From Serratia nevei (GTDB lineage Bacteria; Pseudomonadota; Gammaproteobacteria; Enterobacterales; Enterobacteriaceae), in the NCBI RefSeq assembly GCF_024160145.1, contig NZ_JAMYWQ010000001.1, forward strand, positions 62,001 to 126,000: DNA of 64,000 bases, in the 5' to 3' direction. The notes below the pieces were generated by a model. It worked only from the letters and a program-made list of their open reading frames with translations. It was not told the origin of the DNA and did no database searches. Made by a program: the position numbers and the translations under genes. Shown here piece after piece: positions 32,811 to 41,703 of this stretch; position 1 is the first letter of the stretch, and the number at the start of each line of letters is the position of its first letter.

Positions 32811-34037
32811 TCAGACGTCGGCGTGCGCCAGCAGGGCGTTCAGCAAGACGTCGGCACCGGCGGTGGCCCAGCCGGGGGTGATATCTTCCCGTTCGTTGTG
32901 GCTGATGCCGTCCACGCAGGGGATGAAAATCATGGCGGTCGGGGCAACGCGGTTAAGATAACAGGCATCGTGGCCGGCGCCGGAAACCATGTCGCGATGG
33001 CGATAACCCAACCCTTGCGCGGCGTGGCGTACGCTGTCGATACAGCCCCGATCGAAAACAACCGGTGGATACTGAAAGATGCGCTCGGCGCGTGCGGTCA
33101 GGCCGCCGCCGTTGACGTGGTTTACCGCCGCCAGCAGGCGCTGCTCCATCTGCTCCAGGGTTGCCTCCTCTGGATGACGGAATTCGACGCTGAAAAAGAC
33201 CCGGCCCGGCACCACGTTGCGTGAATTGGGGGTGATTTGCGCCATGCCCACCGTGGCGCGCGCATCGGGCGCGAAATCCCAGCCGATGCGGTTGACCGCC
33301 GTCACCAGCTCGGTGAAGCCCAGCAGGGCGTCGCGGCGGCGATCCATCGGCGTGGTGCCGGCATGGGCGCTGAAGCCGACGACTTCCAGCTCGTACCAGC
33401 GCTGCCCTTGTGCGGCGGTCACGACGCCGATGTCGAGGTGTTCCGCTTCCAGAATCGGCCCTTGTTCGATGTGCAGCTCGAAGGCGGCGTGGATCGGCAT
33501 GCCGCCCACCGGGTGCTGGCCGGCGTAGCCGATGCGTTCCAGCGCCTCGCCGAGGCTGATGCCGTGCTCGTCACGGCGCGTCAGGCCGTACTCCAGGTCG
33601 AATGCCCCGGCGAATACCCCGGAGGCGATCATCGCCGGCGCGAAGCGTGCGCCTTCTTCGTTGGTCCAGTTGATCACTTCAATCGCGCGTTCGGTGACGA
33701 TCTGCCGATCGTTAAGGCTGCGAATAACCTCCAACCCAGCCAGCACGCCGTAAATGCCGTCGAAACGGCCGCCGCGGGGCTGCGAGTCGCCGTGAGAACC
33801 GGTGACCACCGGCGCCAGTTCGGGCCGCGAGCCTTCACGGCGCAGGAACATGTTGCCCATCCGGTCGACGCGCACGCTGCAACCGGCCTCCAGCGCCCAG
33901 AGACGCAGCTGGTCGCGCGCCTGCCGGTCCTCTTCGCTGAGCGCCAGGCGGGTGACGCCGTTGTCGGCGATGGCACCGAACTGCGCCATCGCGTGCAGGC
34001 TTTGCCACAGGCGCTCGCCGTTGACTCGATACGTCAT
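32811..34037 (-). CDS. M20 Zn-dependent N-carbamoyl amino acid amidohydrolase (AtcC-like)
   Basis: 408 aa of the allantoate/carbamoyl-amino-acid amidohydrolase group. Metal ligands are visible: GSHGDSQPRGG (His and Asp), NEEGARF (Glu), HIEQGP (His) and GHDACY near the end, and the dimer-domain motif SAHAGTTPM. The gene overlaps the preceding ATC-hydrolase gene by 4 bp (ATGA). In Pseudomonas the same pair, AtcB and AtcC, converts L-2-aminothiazoline-4-carboxylate through N-carbamoyl-L-cysteine to L-cysteine. By context this enzyme would release carbamate from N-carbamoylcysteine or a similar compound. Sequence alone cannot exclude allantoate or ureidopropionate. Confidence 0.82.
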   Translation of the reverse strand: MTYRVNGERLWQSLHAMAQFGAIADNGVTRLALSEEDRQARDQLRLWALEAGCSVRVDRMGNMFLRREGSRPELAPVVTGSHGDSQPRGGRFDGIYGVLAGLEVIRSLNDRQIVTERAIEVINWTNEEGARFAPAMIASGVFAGAFDLEYGLTRRDEHGISLGEALERIGYAGQHPVGGMPIHAAFELHIEQGPILEAEHLDIGVVTAAQGQRWYELEVVGFSAHAGTTPMDRRRDALLGFTELVTAVNRIGWDFAPDARATVGMAQITPNSRNVVPGRVFFSVEFRHPEEATLEQMEQRLLAAVNHVNGGGLTARAERIFQYPPVVFDRGCIDSVRHAAQGLGYRHRDMVSGAGHDACYLNRVAPTAMIFIPCVDGISHNEREDITPGWATAGADVLLNALLAHADV

Positions 34038-34525
34038 TGTTCTTCTCCCGGCGTTTTGGCGGTGTAGCGGAAATCGCAGCAGGGGGCGCCGGACATGATG
34101 GTTTGGCTGCGCTGCAGTTCGACATCCGGGGCATAGCCGACGATAAACTGGCTGTCGCGCGCGCAGGAGAGCAGGTGACCGATGTCCCCCAGCCCCATCT
34201 CGTGATACATCTCGGCGTAGCGGCAGCGGGTGACGTTATAGTCGAAGTGCTGTTCGTCCTGGTGGATCACCTCGACGCGCAGCGCATCGTCTTTTTCCCA
34301 CAGGTACTGCAAGGCGGCGAAGCTGCGCAGATCCGCGCCGTGCGGCTCCTGTGCGGCGAACTGCTTGCCTGCCGCGATGGCGGCATTCTCGATGGCTTCG
34401 CCGATCACTGCCTGCGCGCGCGCCTTGCCGATTTCACGCACCAGAATCTGGTAGATCGGTTTGATGATCTCCGCTTCGATCTTTCTGCGGGCCAAAATGC
34501 CCAGCTCGTTGTTTGCACAGCTCAT
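34034..34525 (-). CDS. L-2-aminothiazoline-4-carboxylate hydrolase-like protein (AtcB-like)
   Basis: 163 aa. The C-terminal half has the pattern of the ATC hydrolase family: YAEMYHEMGLGDIG, then LSCARD, then QTIMSGAPCCDFRY, with conserved Cys, His and Asp. It would open the thiazoline ring of L-ATC to an N-carbamoyl-cysteine product. It is placed between the binding protein of a Liv-type importer and the carbamoylase. No racemase for D-ATC is visible. Naming is by family recognition plus context. Confidence 0.8.
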   Translation of the reverse strand: MSCANNELGILARRKIEAEIIKPIYQILVREIGKARAQAVIGEAIENAAIAAGKQFAAQEPHGADLRSFAALQYLWEKDDALRVEVIHQDEQHFDYNVTRCRYAEMYHEMGLGDIGHLLSCARDSQFIVGYAPDVELQRSQTIMSGAPCCDFRYTAKTPGEEQ

Positions 34526-34543
34526 CGCCTTGCTCCTCTCGAT

Positions 34544-35695
34544 TTATTGTGGTTTGGCGCCGCCCAACACGGTTTGCGGCTGCCATTTGCCGTCCACGAC
34601 CCGGTACAGGGTGAAGCTCGGCTGTTGCAGGTTGCCCTGCGCATCGAAGGCGATGGCGCCGGTCACGCCCTGGTAATGTATGGCACGCAGTTTCGGCAGG
34701 TAATCGGCCGGATTGGCCGAGCCGGCCTGTTCGATGGCGGCGATCAGCACCCGGGTGGCGTCGTAGGCGAAGGGCGCATGCAGTTCGATGTGGGTGCGGT
34801 AACGATCGCGATAGGCTTGCTCAAACGCCTTGCCGCCCGGCATCTGTTCCAGCGGCAGCCCTGGCTCCAGCGCCACCACGCCTTCGCCTTCCCGCTGCGC
34901 CAGCGTCAGGAAGGTCTGGCTGACAAAACCGCCGGCCCCCATCAGCTGCGCGTTCATGCCCAGCTGTTTCAGCTTGCGCGCCAGCGGTGCCGCCTGGGAG
35001 TCCACGCCGCCGAAGAAGATCAGATCGGCGTTTTTGCTGCGCACGGTGGTCAGCACGGCGCTGAAATCGACGGTCTTGTCATCGACGTACTCGCGGGTGA
35101 CCGGTTGCACGCCCTGGGCCTGCAGCGATTTGATGAACTCGTCCGCCAGGCCCTGGCCGAACGCGGTACGATCGTCGATCACCGCGATGCGCTGGGCTTT
35201 CAGCGTTTTCACCGCATACTGCCCGGCGTAGTTGCCGCCGTCGTCGTCGTGGCCCATCACGCGGAAGCTGGTGTCAAAGCCTTGTTGCGTGTAGCCGTGG
35301 CCGGTGGCGACCGGTGCCACTTGGGCGATGCCGGCGTCGTGATAGATGCGCGCCGCCGGGATGCTGGTGCCGGTGTTCCAGTGGCCGACCACGCCGACCA
35401 CGCCTTCGTCGACCAAACGCTGCGCGACGGCCACGGCGGTGCGCGGATCGGACTGATCGTCCTCGGACAGCAATTTGAAGGTGACCGGTTTGCCGTTCAG
35501 CGTCGGCTTTTGCGCGTTGGCGTCGGCGATCGCCAGGCGCGCGCCGTTTTCGAGATCTTTGCCGATGCGTGCGGAAGGGCCGGTCAGCGGCCCGGCCAGG
35601 CCGATCAATACGGTGTCGTCCGCCAGCGTCGGGAGGCTCAGGATCATCGTCACGGCGGCCAGCGCCAACGGCTTGATGCGAAAGTTCTGCTGCAT
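34544..35695 (-). CDS. Liv-type periplasmic substrate-binding protein
   Basis: 383 aa with a signal peptide of about 25 residues ending TLA. Family 6 binding protein (LivJ/LivK-like): VLIGLAGPLTGPSA at the mature start, GVVGHWNTGTSIPAA, and FRVMGHDD. It feeds the LivHMGF-type transporter upstream in the operon. The neighbours suggest it binds a thiazoline, carbamoyl amino acid or related heterocycle rather than branched-chain amino acids. Confidence 0.9.
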   Translation of the reverse strand: MQQNFRIKPLALAAVTMILSLPTLADDTVLIGLAGPLTGPSARIGKDLENGARLAIADANAQKPTLNGKPVTFKLLSEDDQSDPRTAVAVAQRLVDEGVVGVVGHWNTGTSIPAARIYHDAGIAQVAPVATGHGYTQQGFDTSFRVMGHDDDGGNYAGQYAVKTLKAQRIAVIDDRTAFGQGLADEFIKSLQAQGVQPVTREYVDDKTVDFSAVLTTVRSKNADLIFFGGVDSQAAPLARKLKQLGMNAQLMGAGGFVSQTFLTLAQREGEGVVALEPGLPLEQMPGGKAFEQAYRDRYRTHIELHAPFAYDATRVLIAAIEQAGSANPADYLPKLRAIHYQGVTGAIAFDAQGNLQQPSFTLYRVVDGKWQPQTVLGGAKPQ

Positions 35696-35729
35696 GTCAT
35701 ACTCCTGGTGCGGTTAAAGGTAACAACGG

Positions 35730-36443
35730 TTATTCACCCAAATAGATCTGTTTGATTTTTTCATCGTCCAGCATATCGGCGGAGCGGCCGCTGTGGCTCA
35801 GGCTGCCGCTGTCCAACACATAGGCGCGATCGGTAGACTCCAGCGCCAGGCGGGCGTTTTGCTCGACCAGCAGTAGCGTGACGCCGTCACGGGCTAGCTG
35901 TTTGATGACTGAAAAAATGGCCTCCACCACGATCGGCGCCAGCCCCATCGACGGCTCGTCCAATATCAACAGGCGCGGGCGGCTGAGCAGCGCGCGGCCC
36001 ATCGCCACCATCTGCTGTTCGCCGCCCGAAAGCAGCCCGGCAGGCTGGTTCAGGCGCTCGTTCAGGCGTGGGAAGGTGGCGCATACCCGCTCGAAATCGT
36101 GCCGCACCGCCGGTTTGTCACGCCGCGCATAGGCGCCCAGCTGCAGGTTTTCTCGCACCGTCAGGCGGGCGAAAATGCCGCGTCCCTCCGGCACCATCAC
36201 CAGACCCTGTTGCAGCAAGCGGTGCGGCGGCACGCCGCGAATCGAACGGCCGTCGAACAGGATGTCGCCCTCGAACGGTTGCAGCCCGGTCAGCGCCCGC
36301 AGGCTGGAGGTCTTACCCGCGCCATTGGCACCGATCAGCGTGACCTGTTCGCCGGCGTTGACCGTAAAATCGATGCCTTTGACCGCATGAATGCCGCCGT
36401 AAGACACTTTGAGTTGTTTGACGCTCAGCAGGGCTTCAGACAT
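35730..36443 (-). CDS. Liv-type ABC ATPase (LivF-like)
   Basis: 237 aa from the ATG at 36443, which overlaps the livG-like stop by 8 bp. Walker A GANGAGKTS, signature LSGGEQQ and Walker B LLILDEPS are intact. It forms the heterodimeric ATPase with the LivG-like protein for the importer of the thiazoline locus. Confidence 0.92.
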   Translation of the reverse strand: MSEALLSVKQLKVSYGGIHAVKGIDFTVNAGEQVTLIGANGAGKTSSLRALTGLQPFEGDILFDGRSIRGVPPHRLLQQGLVMVPEGRGIFARLTVRENLQLGAYARRDKPAVRHDFERVCATFPRLNERLNQPAGLLSGGEQQMVAMGRALLSRPRLLILDEPSMGLAPIVVEAIFSVIKQLARDGVTLLLVEQNARLALESTDRAYVLDSGSLSHSGRSADMLDDEKIKQIYLGE

Positions 36444-37206
36444 GTGCGCCGCCTCCCAGATAGGCCTGAATGACCGCCGGCTCACGCCGCACCTGCGCCG
36501 GTTCGCCTTCAGCAATCGCTCTGCCGTAGTCCAGCACCGTCAGGCGATCGCACAGGCCCATCACCAGCTTGACGTCGTGTTCGATCAACAGCAGCGTTTT
36601 GCCGCTGTCGCGAATGCGCAGCAGCAGCTCGCGCAGCGCCACTTTTTCGCCGGCGTTCATGCCGGCCGCCGGTTCGTCCAGCGCCAGCAGCCGGGGCTCG
36701 GTCGCCAGTGCGCGGGCGATCTCCAGACGGCGCTGGTGGCCGTAGGCGAGATCCCCGGCGCGGTAATGGGCGAATGAGCCGATGCCGACGTACTCCAGCA
36801 ATGCATGGGACTTGTCGCGCACCGCCTGTTCTTCCTCCCTGGCGCGGCGGTGGCGGGCGATCGCCGCCCACAGGCCGTTGCGGGTACGTATGTGGCAGCC
36901 GACCATCACGTTTTCCAGCACGCTCATTTCGTTGAACAGCCGCAGGTTCTGGAAGGTGCGGGCGATGCCGGCCTGCGCCACCTTATCGATCGCCTGGGGC
37001 TTATAGCGCTGGCCCGACAGGCGAAACTCGCCCTCGTCGGCACGGTACAGGCCGGTGATCAGATTGAAGCAGGTGGTTTTACCGGCGCCGTTCGGCCCGA
37101 TCAGGCCGTAGATCTCCCCCTGGCGGATGCTCATGCTGACGTCATCCACCGCCGTCAGGCCGCCGAAGCGTTTGCTGACGTGGTGTAAAGTGAGCAAAGG
37201 CGTCAT
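36436..37206 (-). CDS. Liv-type ABC ATPase (LivG-like)
   Basis: 256 aa from the ATG at 37206, overlapping the permease stop as ATGA. Walker A GPNGAGKTT and Walker B LLALDEPAAGMN are present. Its signature reads LAYGHQRRLE in place of LSGGQ, as usual in LivG. The C-terminal FGEPAQV-like tail (AEGEPAQVRREP) is typical of the group. Confidence 0.92.
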   Translation of the reverse strand: MTPLLTLHHVSKRFGGLTAVDDVSMSIRQGEIYGLIGPNGAGKTTCFNLITGLYRADEGEFRLSGQRYKPQAIDKVAQAGIARTFQNLRLFNEMSVLENVMVGCHIRTRNGLWAAIARHRRAREEEQAVRDKSHALLEYVGIGSFAHYRAGDLAYGHQRRLEIARALATEPRLLALDEPAAGMNAGEKVALRELLLRIRDSGKTLLLIEHDVKLVMGLCDRLTVLDYGRAIAEGEPAQVRREPAVIQAYLGGGAHV

Positions 37207-38315
37207 GCGGCGCTCCCTCTTAGGTGGCGGGCCGGCCACAGGCCCGCCGGGCGATACAGCATCACCAGGATCAGCGCCAGGCCGTAAAACAGTTGGCGGA
37301 TAATTTCCGGATCGATCAGCACCTGGCCGAACAGCGCCTGCTGCAGCGGCCCCATGCTGCTGCGCAGCAGCTCCGGCAGGGCGGCCAGCAGCAGCGCGCC
37401 CAGGATCACGCCGGGGATGTGCCCCATGCCGCCGAGCACCACCATCGCCAGTACGGCGATCGACTCTTGCAGGGTGAACGATTCCGGCGACACGAATCCC
37501 TGAAACGCGGCGAACAGCGCGCCGGCCACGCCGCCGAAGGTGGCGCCGATGGCAAAGGCCAGCAGCTTGAAGTTGCGGGTGTTGATGCCCATTGCCCGCG
37601 CGGCGTCCTCGTCTTCACGGATCGCTGTCCACGCGCGGCCAATGCGCGAGTTTTGCAGCCGCAGGCTGATAAACAGGATCGCCAGCAGCAGCGTGGCGAA
37701 CAGGTAGTAATAGAGGTACAGGCCGGAGAAACGCACGCCGAACCACTCATGCATGCCGGAAAACTTCAGGCCGAACAGATTGATCGGGTCGATGCCGGAA
37801 ATGCCTTTGGGGCCGTTGGTGAGGTTGACCGGGCGATCGAGATTGCGCATCAAAATACGCACGATCTCGCCGAAACCGAGCGTGACGATCGCCAGATAAT
37901 CGCCGCGCAGCCGCAGCGTCGGCGCGCCGAGCAGGATGCCGCACGCCGCCGCCAGCAGCGCCGCCAGCGGGATCAGCCACAGCATCGACAGGTGCAGCCC
38001 ATCGGGGAACCACTGCAGCAGCAGCGGGAACTGCTGCGTCAGATGCGGTGACGACAGCAGCGCGGCCAGATAGGCGCCAACGGCGTAAAAAGCGATAAAG
38101 CCCATGTCCAGCAAGCCGGTCATGCCCACCACGATGTTCAGCCCGAGCGCCAGCATCAGGTACAGCAGGGCGAAGTCGACGACGCGCACCCAGTAGTTGC
38201 CGCCGGCGGCGCCCGCGACCCAGGGCGCCAGCAGCAGGGCGAGAATGAACAGCGTCAGCCCCAGCCTGGCGCGCCGAGGCGTGGCCAGAGGAAGCGAGGA
38301 AGTTAAAACGGTCAT
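37203..38315 (-). CDS. Liv-type ABC permease (LivM-like)
   Basis: 370 aa from the ATG at 38315, which has AAGGA 7 nt upstream; a GTG one codon earlier is too close to the site. About ten membrane spans. The family motifs GLLDMGFIAFYAVGAYLAA and a LivM cytoplasmic loop RIGRAWTAIREDEDAARAMG are present. It pairs with the LivH-like permease. Confidence 0.92.
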   Translation of the reverse strand: MTVLTSSLPLATPRRARLGLTLFILALLLAPWVAGAAGGNYWVRVVDFALLYLMLALGLNIVVGMTGLLDMGFIAFYAVGAYLAALLSSPHLTQQFPLLLQWFPDGLHLSMLWLIPLAALLAAACGILLGAPTLRLRGDYLAIVTLGFGEIVRILMRNLDRPVNLTNGPKGISGIDPINLFGLKFSGMHEWFGVRFSGLYLYYYLFATLLLAILFISLRLQNSRIGRAWTAIREDEDAARAMGINTRNFKLLAFAIGATFGGVAGALFAAFQGFVSPESFTLQESIAVLAMVVLGGMGHIPGVILGALLLAALPELLRSSMGPLQQALFGQVLIDPEIIRQLFYGLALILVMLYRPAGLWPARHLRGSAA

Positions 38316-38325
38316 CACGGTGTCC

Positions 38326-39276
38326 TTATGCGCGCGTGGCGATGCGTTCGCCCAATAGCCCGGAGGGGCGGAAGACCAGCACGGCGATCAGCACCAGAAA
38401 CGCGAATACGTCCTGGTAGTTGCTGCCGAATACGCCGCCGGTCAGCTCGCCGAGATAGCCGGTGCCCAGCGATTCGAACAGCCCCAGCAGCAAACCGCCG
38501 AGCATCGCGCCGCGCAGGTTGCCGATGCCGCCGAGCACGGCGGCGGTAAAGGCTTTGATGCCCGGCAAAAAGCCCATCGAGAAACCGGCGTTGCCGTAGT
38601 TGCTGGCCATCATGATGCCGGCGACCGCCGCCAGCGCGCCGCCGAGCGCGAAGGTCAGAACGATGATGCGGTCAGGACTGATGCCCATCAGGCCGGCGAC
38701 CTGCGGGTTTTCCGCCGTGGCGCGCATGGCGCGGCCGAAACGGCTGTGTTCGACCAGCAGCCAGAGGCCGGCCATGACCGCTACGGCCACCGCCAGCGTG
38801 ACGATCGCGGTGCCGGTGATCACCGCTGGCGCATGTTCGACGCTGCCTGCGGTCAGGGCGATGGGCGTCATCGGCAACAGCTGCGGAAACATCAGGGGAT
38901 TGCGTGACCAGATCAGCATCGCCAGGGTTTGCAACAGCAGCGAGACGCCGATGCCGCTGATCAGCGGGGCCAGGCGTGGTGCAGTGCGCAACCGGCGATA
39001 GGCCAGACGTTCGATCGCCATCGAGGTGATGGCGCAGACGGCCACGGCGAACAGGGCCGCCAGCAGCAGCGTCGCGTAGGGCGGTAACGCGGGAAAATGA
39101 TGCTGCAACGCGCCGATCGCCGACAGCGCGCTGAGCGCCCCGACCATCAGCACGTCGCCATGCGCGAAGTTGATGATGCGCAGGATGCCGTACACCATGG
39201 TGTAGCCGAGCGCGATCAGCGCATAGATGCTGCCGAGCATCAAACCGTTGACGGTCTGCTGTACCAGCGTATCCAT
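38326..39276 (-). CDS. Liv-type ABC permease (LivH-like)
   Basis: 316 aa. The ATG at 39276 is chosen by homology (MDTLVQQTVNGLMLGSIYAL); I see no good ribosome site, and the frame stays open to 39549. About eight spans with ALGYTMVYGILRIINFAHGD and the loop GRAMRATAENPQVAGLMG. It is the first gene of the seven-gene thiazoline operon and divergent from the LysR gene. Confidence 0.9.
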   Translation of the reverse strand: MDTLVQQTVNGLMLGSIYALIALGYTMVYGILRIINFAHGDVLMVGALSALSAIGALQHHFPALPPYATLLLAALFAVAVCAITSMAIERLAYRRLRTAPRLAPLISGIGVSLLLQTLAMLIWSRNPLMFPQLLPMTPIALTAGSVEHAPAVITGTAIVTLAVAVAVMAGLWLLVEHSRFGRAMRATAENPQVAGLMGISPDRIIVLTFALGGALAAVAGIMMASNYGNAGFSMGFLPGIKAFTAAVLGGIGNLRGAMLGGLLLGLFESLGTGYLGELTGGVFGSNYQDVFAFLVLIAVLVFRPSGLLGERIATRA

Positions 39277-39445
39277 AGGGAGAGTCCGGAGATAATGAGT
39301 CAGGAGGCTCACAGTAGAGAATTTAAAAAAATTGTAAAATACGGATAAATACTTTCTTATACAAAAAACGAGTGATTTTAATGCTTTGATTTTTATGTAT
39401 ATTAAATAGAATCTTCTCCCGGACTTTCCATAAAAAAATCGATAT

Positions 39446-40375
39446 ATGAAAAAAACAGAACAGTACGATGAGCCGTTACCGATGCTGCCGAACGATCCGC
39501 CGCTGCGCGCCGTGCGGGCGTTCGAGGCCATCGCGCGCCTGGGCAGCATCAGCGCGGCGGCGAAGGAGCTGATGATTTCGCCTTCGGCGGTCAGCCATCA
39601 GCTGAAAACGCTGGAGGCATTCTTGCAGATGCCGTTGACCGAAAGGCAGGGGCGCCATCTGGTGCTGCGCGGCGAGGGGCGGGAATATTACCGCTCGATC
39701 CGCTCGGCGTTTAACGTGCTGCGCCAGGCGACCGAACACGTGCGTGAGCAGTCCGCGTCGCGGCAGGTCACCATCAGCCTGATCCCGCTGTTCGGCATGG
39801 GCTGGTTCATTCCGCGGCTGCGTGGCTTTCTGCGCGAAAACCCGGATATCGATATCAATGTGGTTTACGCCAACCACCGTAATTACCTGAGCGACGCCGC
39901 CGATCTGTCGATCCGCTTCGGGGTTGGGCAGTGGACCGGCTATCGCAGCGAAAAGCTGATGTCCGGCCAAATGGTGCCGGTGTGCAGCCGGGCATTCAGT
40001 AAACTGCACGGTTTGCTCGATACGCCGGATCAGCTGGCGACGCTGCCGCTGCTGCACGACGAAGAGCGTAATACCTGGATGCAATGGTTTCAGCTGGCCG
40101 GCGTTAAACGCCCGCTGCGCAGCAGCGGGCCGATGTTCGAAGACGGATTGTTGACGCTGGCGGCGGTGCAGGCGGGATTGGGGTGTGCATTGATGCGCGA
40201 GCCGTTAATCGCCCAGTACCTTGCAAGCGGCGAGTTGATCAAAATGTTCGATCTGCCGATCGACGACGGCCGGGATTATTACCTGTGCGCCCGCCTGGAT
40301 AGCGAACTGTCGCAGGAGGGCGAAAACCTGCGGCAGTGGCTGCGCCGCGAAGCCGATGAGCGCCGGCTCGCTTAA
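39446..40375 (+). CDS. LysR-family regulator (GcvA-like) of the thiazoline operon
   Basis: 309 aa. Winged helix at about 20-80 (SISAAAKELMISPSAVSHQLKTLE) and a GcvA-type effector domain (ADLSIRFGVGQW; MVPVCSRAF). The gene is divergent from the livH-like gene with a 169-bp AT-rich spacer at 39277-39445, so it most likely activates that operon in response to its substrate. Its stop TAA overlaps the TAA of the convergent ABC ATPase gene by two bases. Confidence 0.9.
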   Translation: MKKTEQYDEPLPMLPNDPPLRAVRAFEAIARLGSISAAAKELMISPSAVSHQLKTLEAFLQMPLTERQGRHLVLRGEGREYYRSIRSAFNVLRQATEHVREQSASRQVTISLIPLFGMGWFIPRLRGFLRENPDIDINVVYANHRNYLSDAADLSIRFGVGQWTGYRSEKLMSGQMVPVCSRAFSKLHGLLDTPDQLATLPLLHDEERNTWMQWFQLAGVKRPLRSSGPMFEDGLLTLAAVQAGLGCALMREPLIAQYLASGELIKMFDLPIDDGRDYYLCARLDSELSQEGENLRQWLRREADERRLA

Positions 40376-41691
40376 AACTCGACGTCCTCCAGGCTGAAAA
40401 ACGCCGTTTGATCGTTGTAGGAGAAGATTTCGCCGTAACGTCCCCAGTTGATCACCGTATCCAGCGTCTCTTTGGCGGCGCTGTCCGACAGCGAATCCTC
40501 CAGCTCTTGCTCGAAACGCACGCGCGGCGCGCGGTGCCCCGGCCGTTCGTCCAACACGTTTTTGATCAGCGCGGCCAGCGGCACATAGCGCAGCAGATGC
40601 TCCGCGAACAGCACTTTGCGCGCCTGAACGTCGCCGTCGGCGAAGGCGCGTGCGGGCGGCGTCAGGAAGATGTCGCCCTCGCGCACGTCGGCGAAGCCCA
40701 GCGACTGCAGCACTTCGGCGATGGGAAACAGCTCATCCACCTCCAGATGCAGCGAGAGGGCGATCTCCGGCATGTCGGCGCGGCCGAAATAGGGCGCGGC
40801 GGCCAGGGTTTCGATCAGACCGGCGATCAGGTTGGTGGAAACGTGCGGCAGCCAGGTGCCGAGCTTCAGCCCTTTTTTGACGTTGCCGTCGGTCGGGCGG
40901 GCGGTCATCTTGGCGTACACATCGTCTACCAGGCGGCGGAACTGGGGATCGAGCCGGTTGCGCGGATGGCTGAACGGCACCTTGATTTCGGCGATCACCC
41001 GGCCGGGGTTGGAAGAGAGCAGCAGAATGCGATCGCACATAAACACGGCCTCTTCGATGTTGTGCGTGACGATCAGCACCGACTTGATCGGCATCCGCCC
41101 TTCGGTCCACAGATCCAGCAGGTCGGTACGCAGCGTTTCGGCGGTCAGGACGTCCAGCGCCGAGAACGGCTCATCCATCAGCAGCAGGGTCGGATCCACT
41201 ACCAGCGCCCGGGCAAACCCCACGCGCTGGCGCATGCCGCCGGAGAGTTCTCGCGGGTAGGCGTTTTCGAAACCGTCCAGGCCGATAAGATCGATGGCCG
41301 CCAGCGCCCGTTCGCGCCGTTCGGCGGGCGCGACGCCCAACGCTTCCAGCCCGGCCTCGACGTTTTGCAGCACCGTCAGCCAAGGGAACAGCGCGAAGGT
41401 TTGAAACACCATGGCGACGCCTTTGGCGGGGCCGTTCAACGGCTGACCCAAATAGTTCACCGTGCCGGCGGTGGGGGTAACCAGGCCGGCGATGATGCGC
41501 AGCAGCGTCGATTTGCCCGAGCCGGAGCGGCCGAGCAGCCCGACGATTTCGCCCGCCCGCAGCGACAGATTGACCCCATCGAGGATCAACAGCTCGCCGT
41601 GCGCCTTGTCATAGCCGTGGCTGACTGCGTTGACCGCCAGAATTTCCTCGTTGGGCGACTGGGGCATCTGTGTTGGGTGAAGATCTGACAT
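40372..41691 (-). CDS. ABC ATPase with C-terminal AAA-associated domain
   Basis: 439 aa. The nucleotide-binding domain (to about 265) is of nitrate/sulfonate/taurine type: Walker A GRSGSGKST, signature LSGGMRQR, Walker [13 protein letters not shown]. The rest (about 290-430) is the AAA-associated domain found in some of these ATPases (EIALSLHLEVDELFPIAEVL). Partner permease lies upstream. No binding protein is encoded alongside, so the substrate and direction are unknown. Confidence 0.88.
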   Translation of the reverse strand: MSDLHPTQMPQSPNEEILAVNAVSHGYDKAHGELLILDGVNLSLRAGEIVGLLGRSGSGKSTLLRIIAGLVTPTAGTVNYLGQPLNGPAKGVAMVFQTFALFPWLTVLQNVEAGLEALGVAPAERRERALAAIDLIGLDGFENAYPRELSGGMRQRVGFARALVVDPTLLLMDEPFSALDVLTAETLRTDLLDLWTEGRMPIKSVLIVTHNIEEAVFMCDRILLLSSNPGRVIAEIKVPFSHPRNRLDPQFRRLVDDVYAKMTARPTDGNVKKGLKLGTWLPHVSTNLIAGLIETLAAAPYFGRADMPEIALSLHLEVDELFPIAEVLQSLGFADVREGDIFLTPPARAFADGDVQARKVLFAEHLLRYVPLAALIKNVLDERPGHRAPRVRFEQELEDSLSDSAAKETLDTVINWGRYGEIFSYNDQTAFFSLEDVEF

Positions 41692-41703
41692 CTGAACGGT
41701 TCC

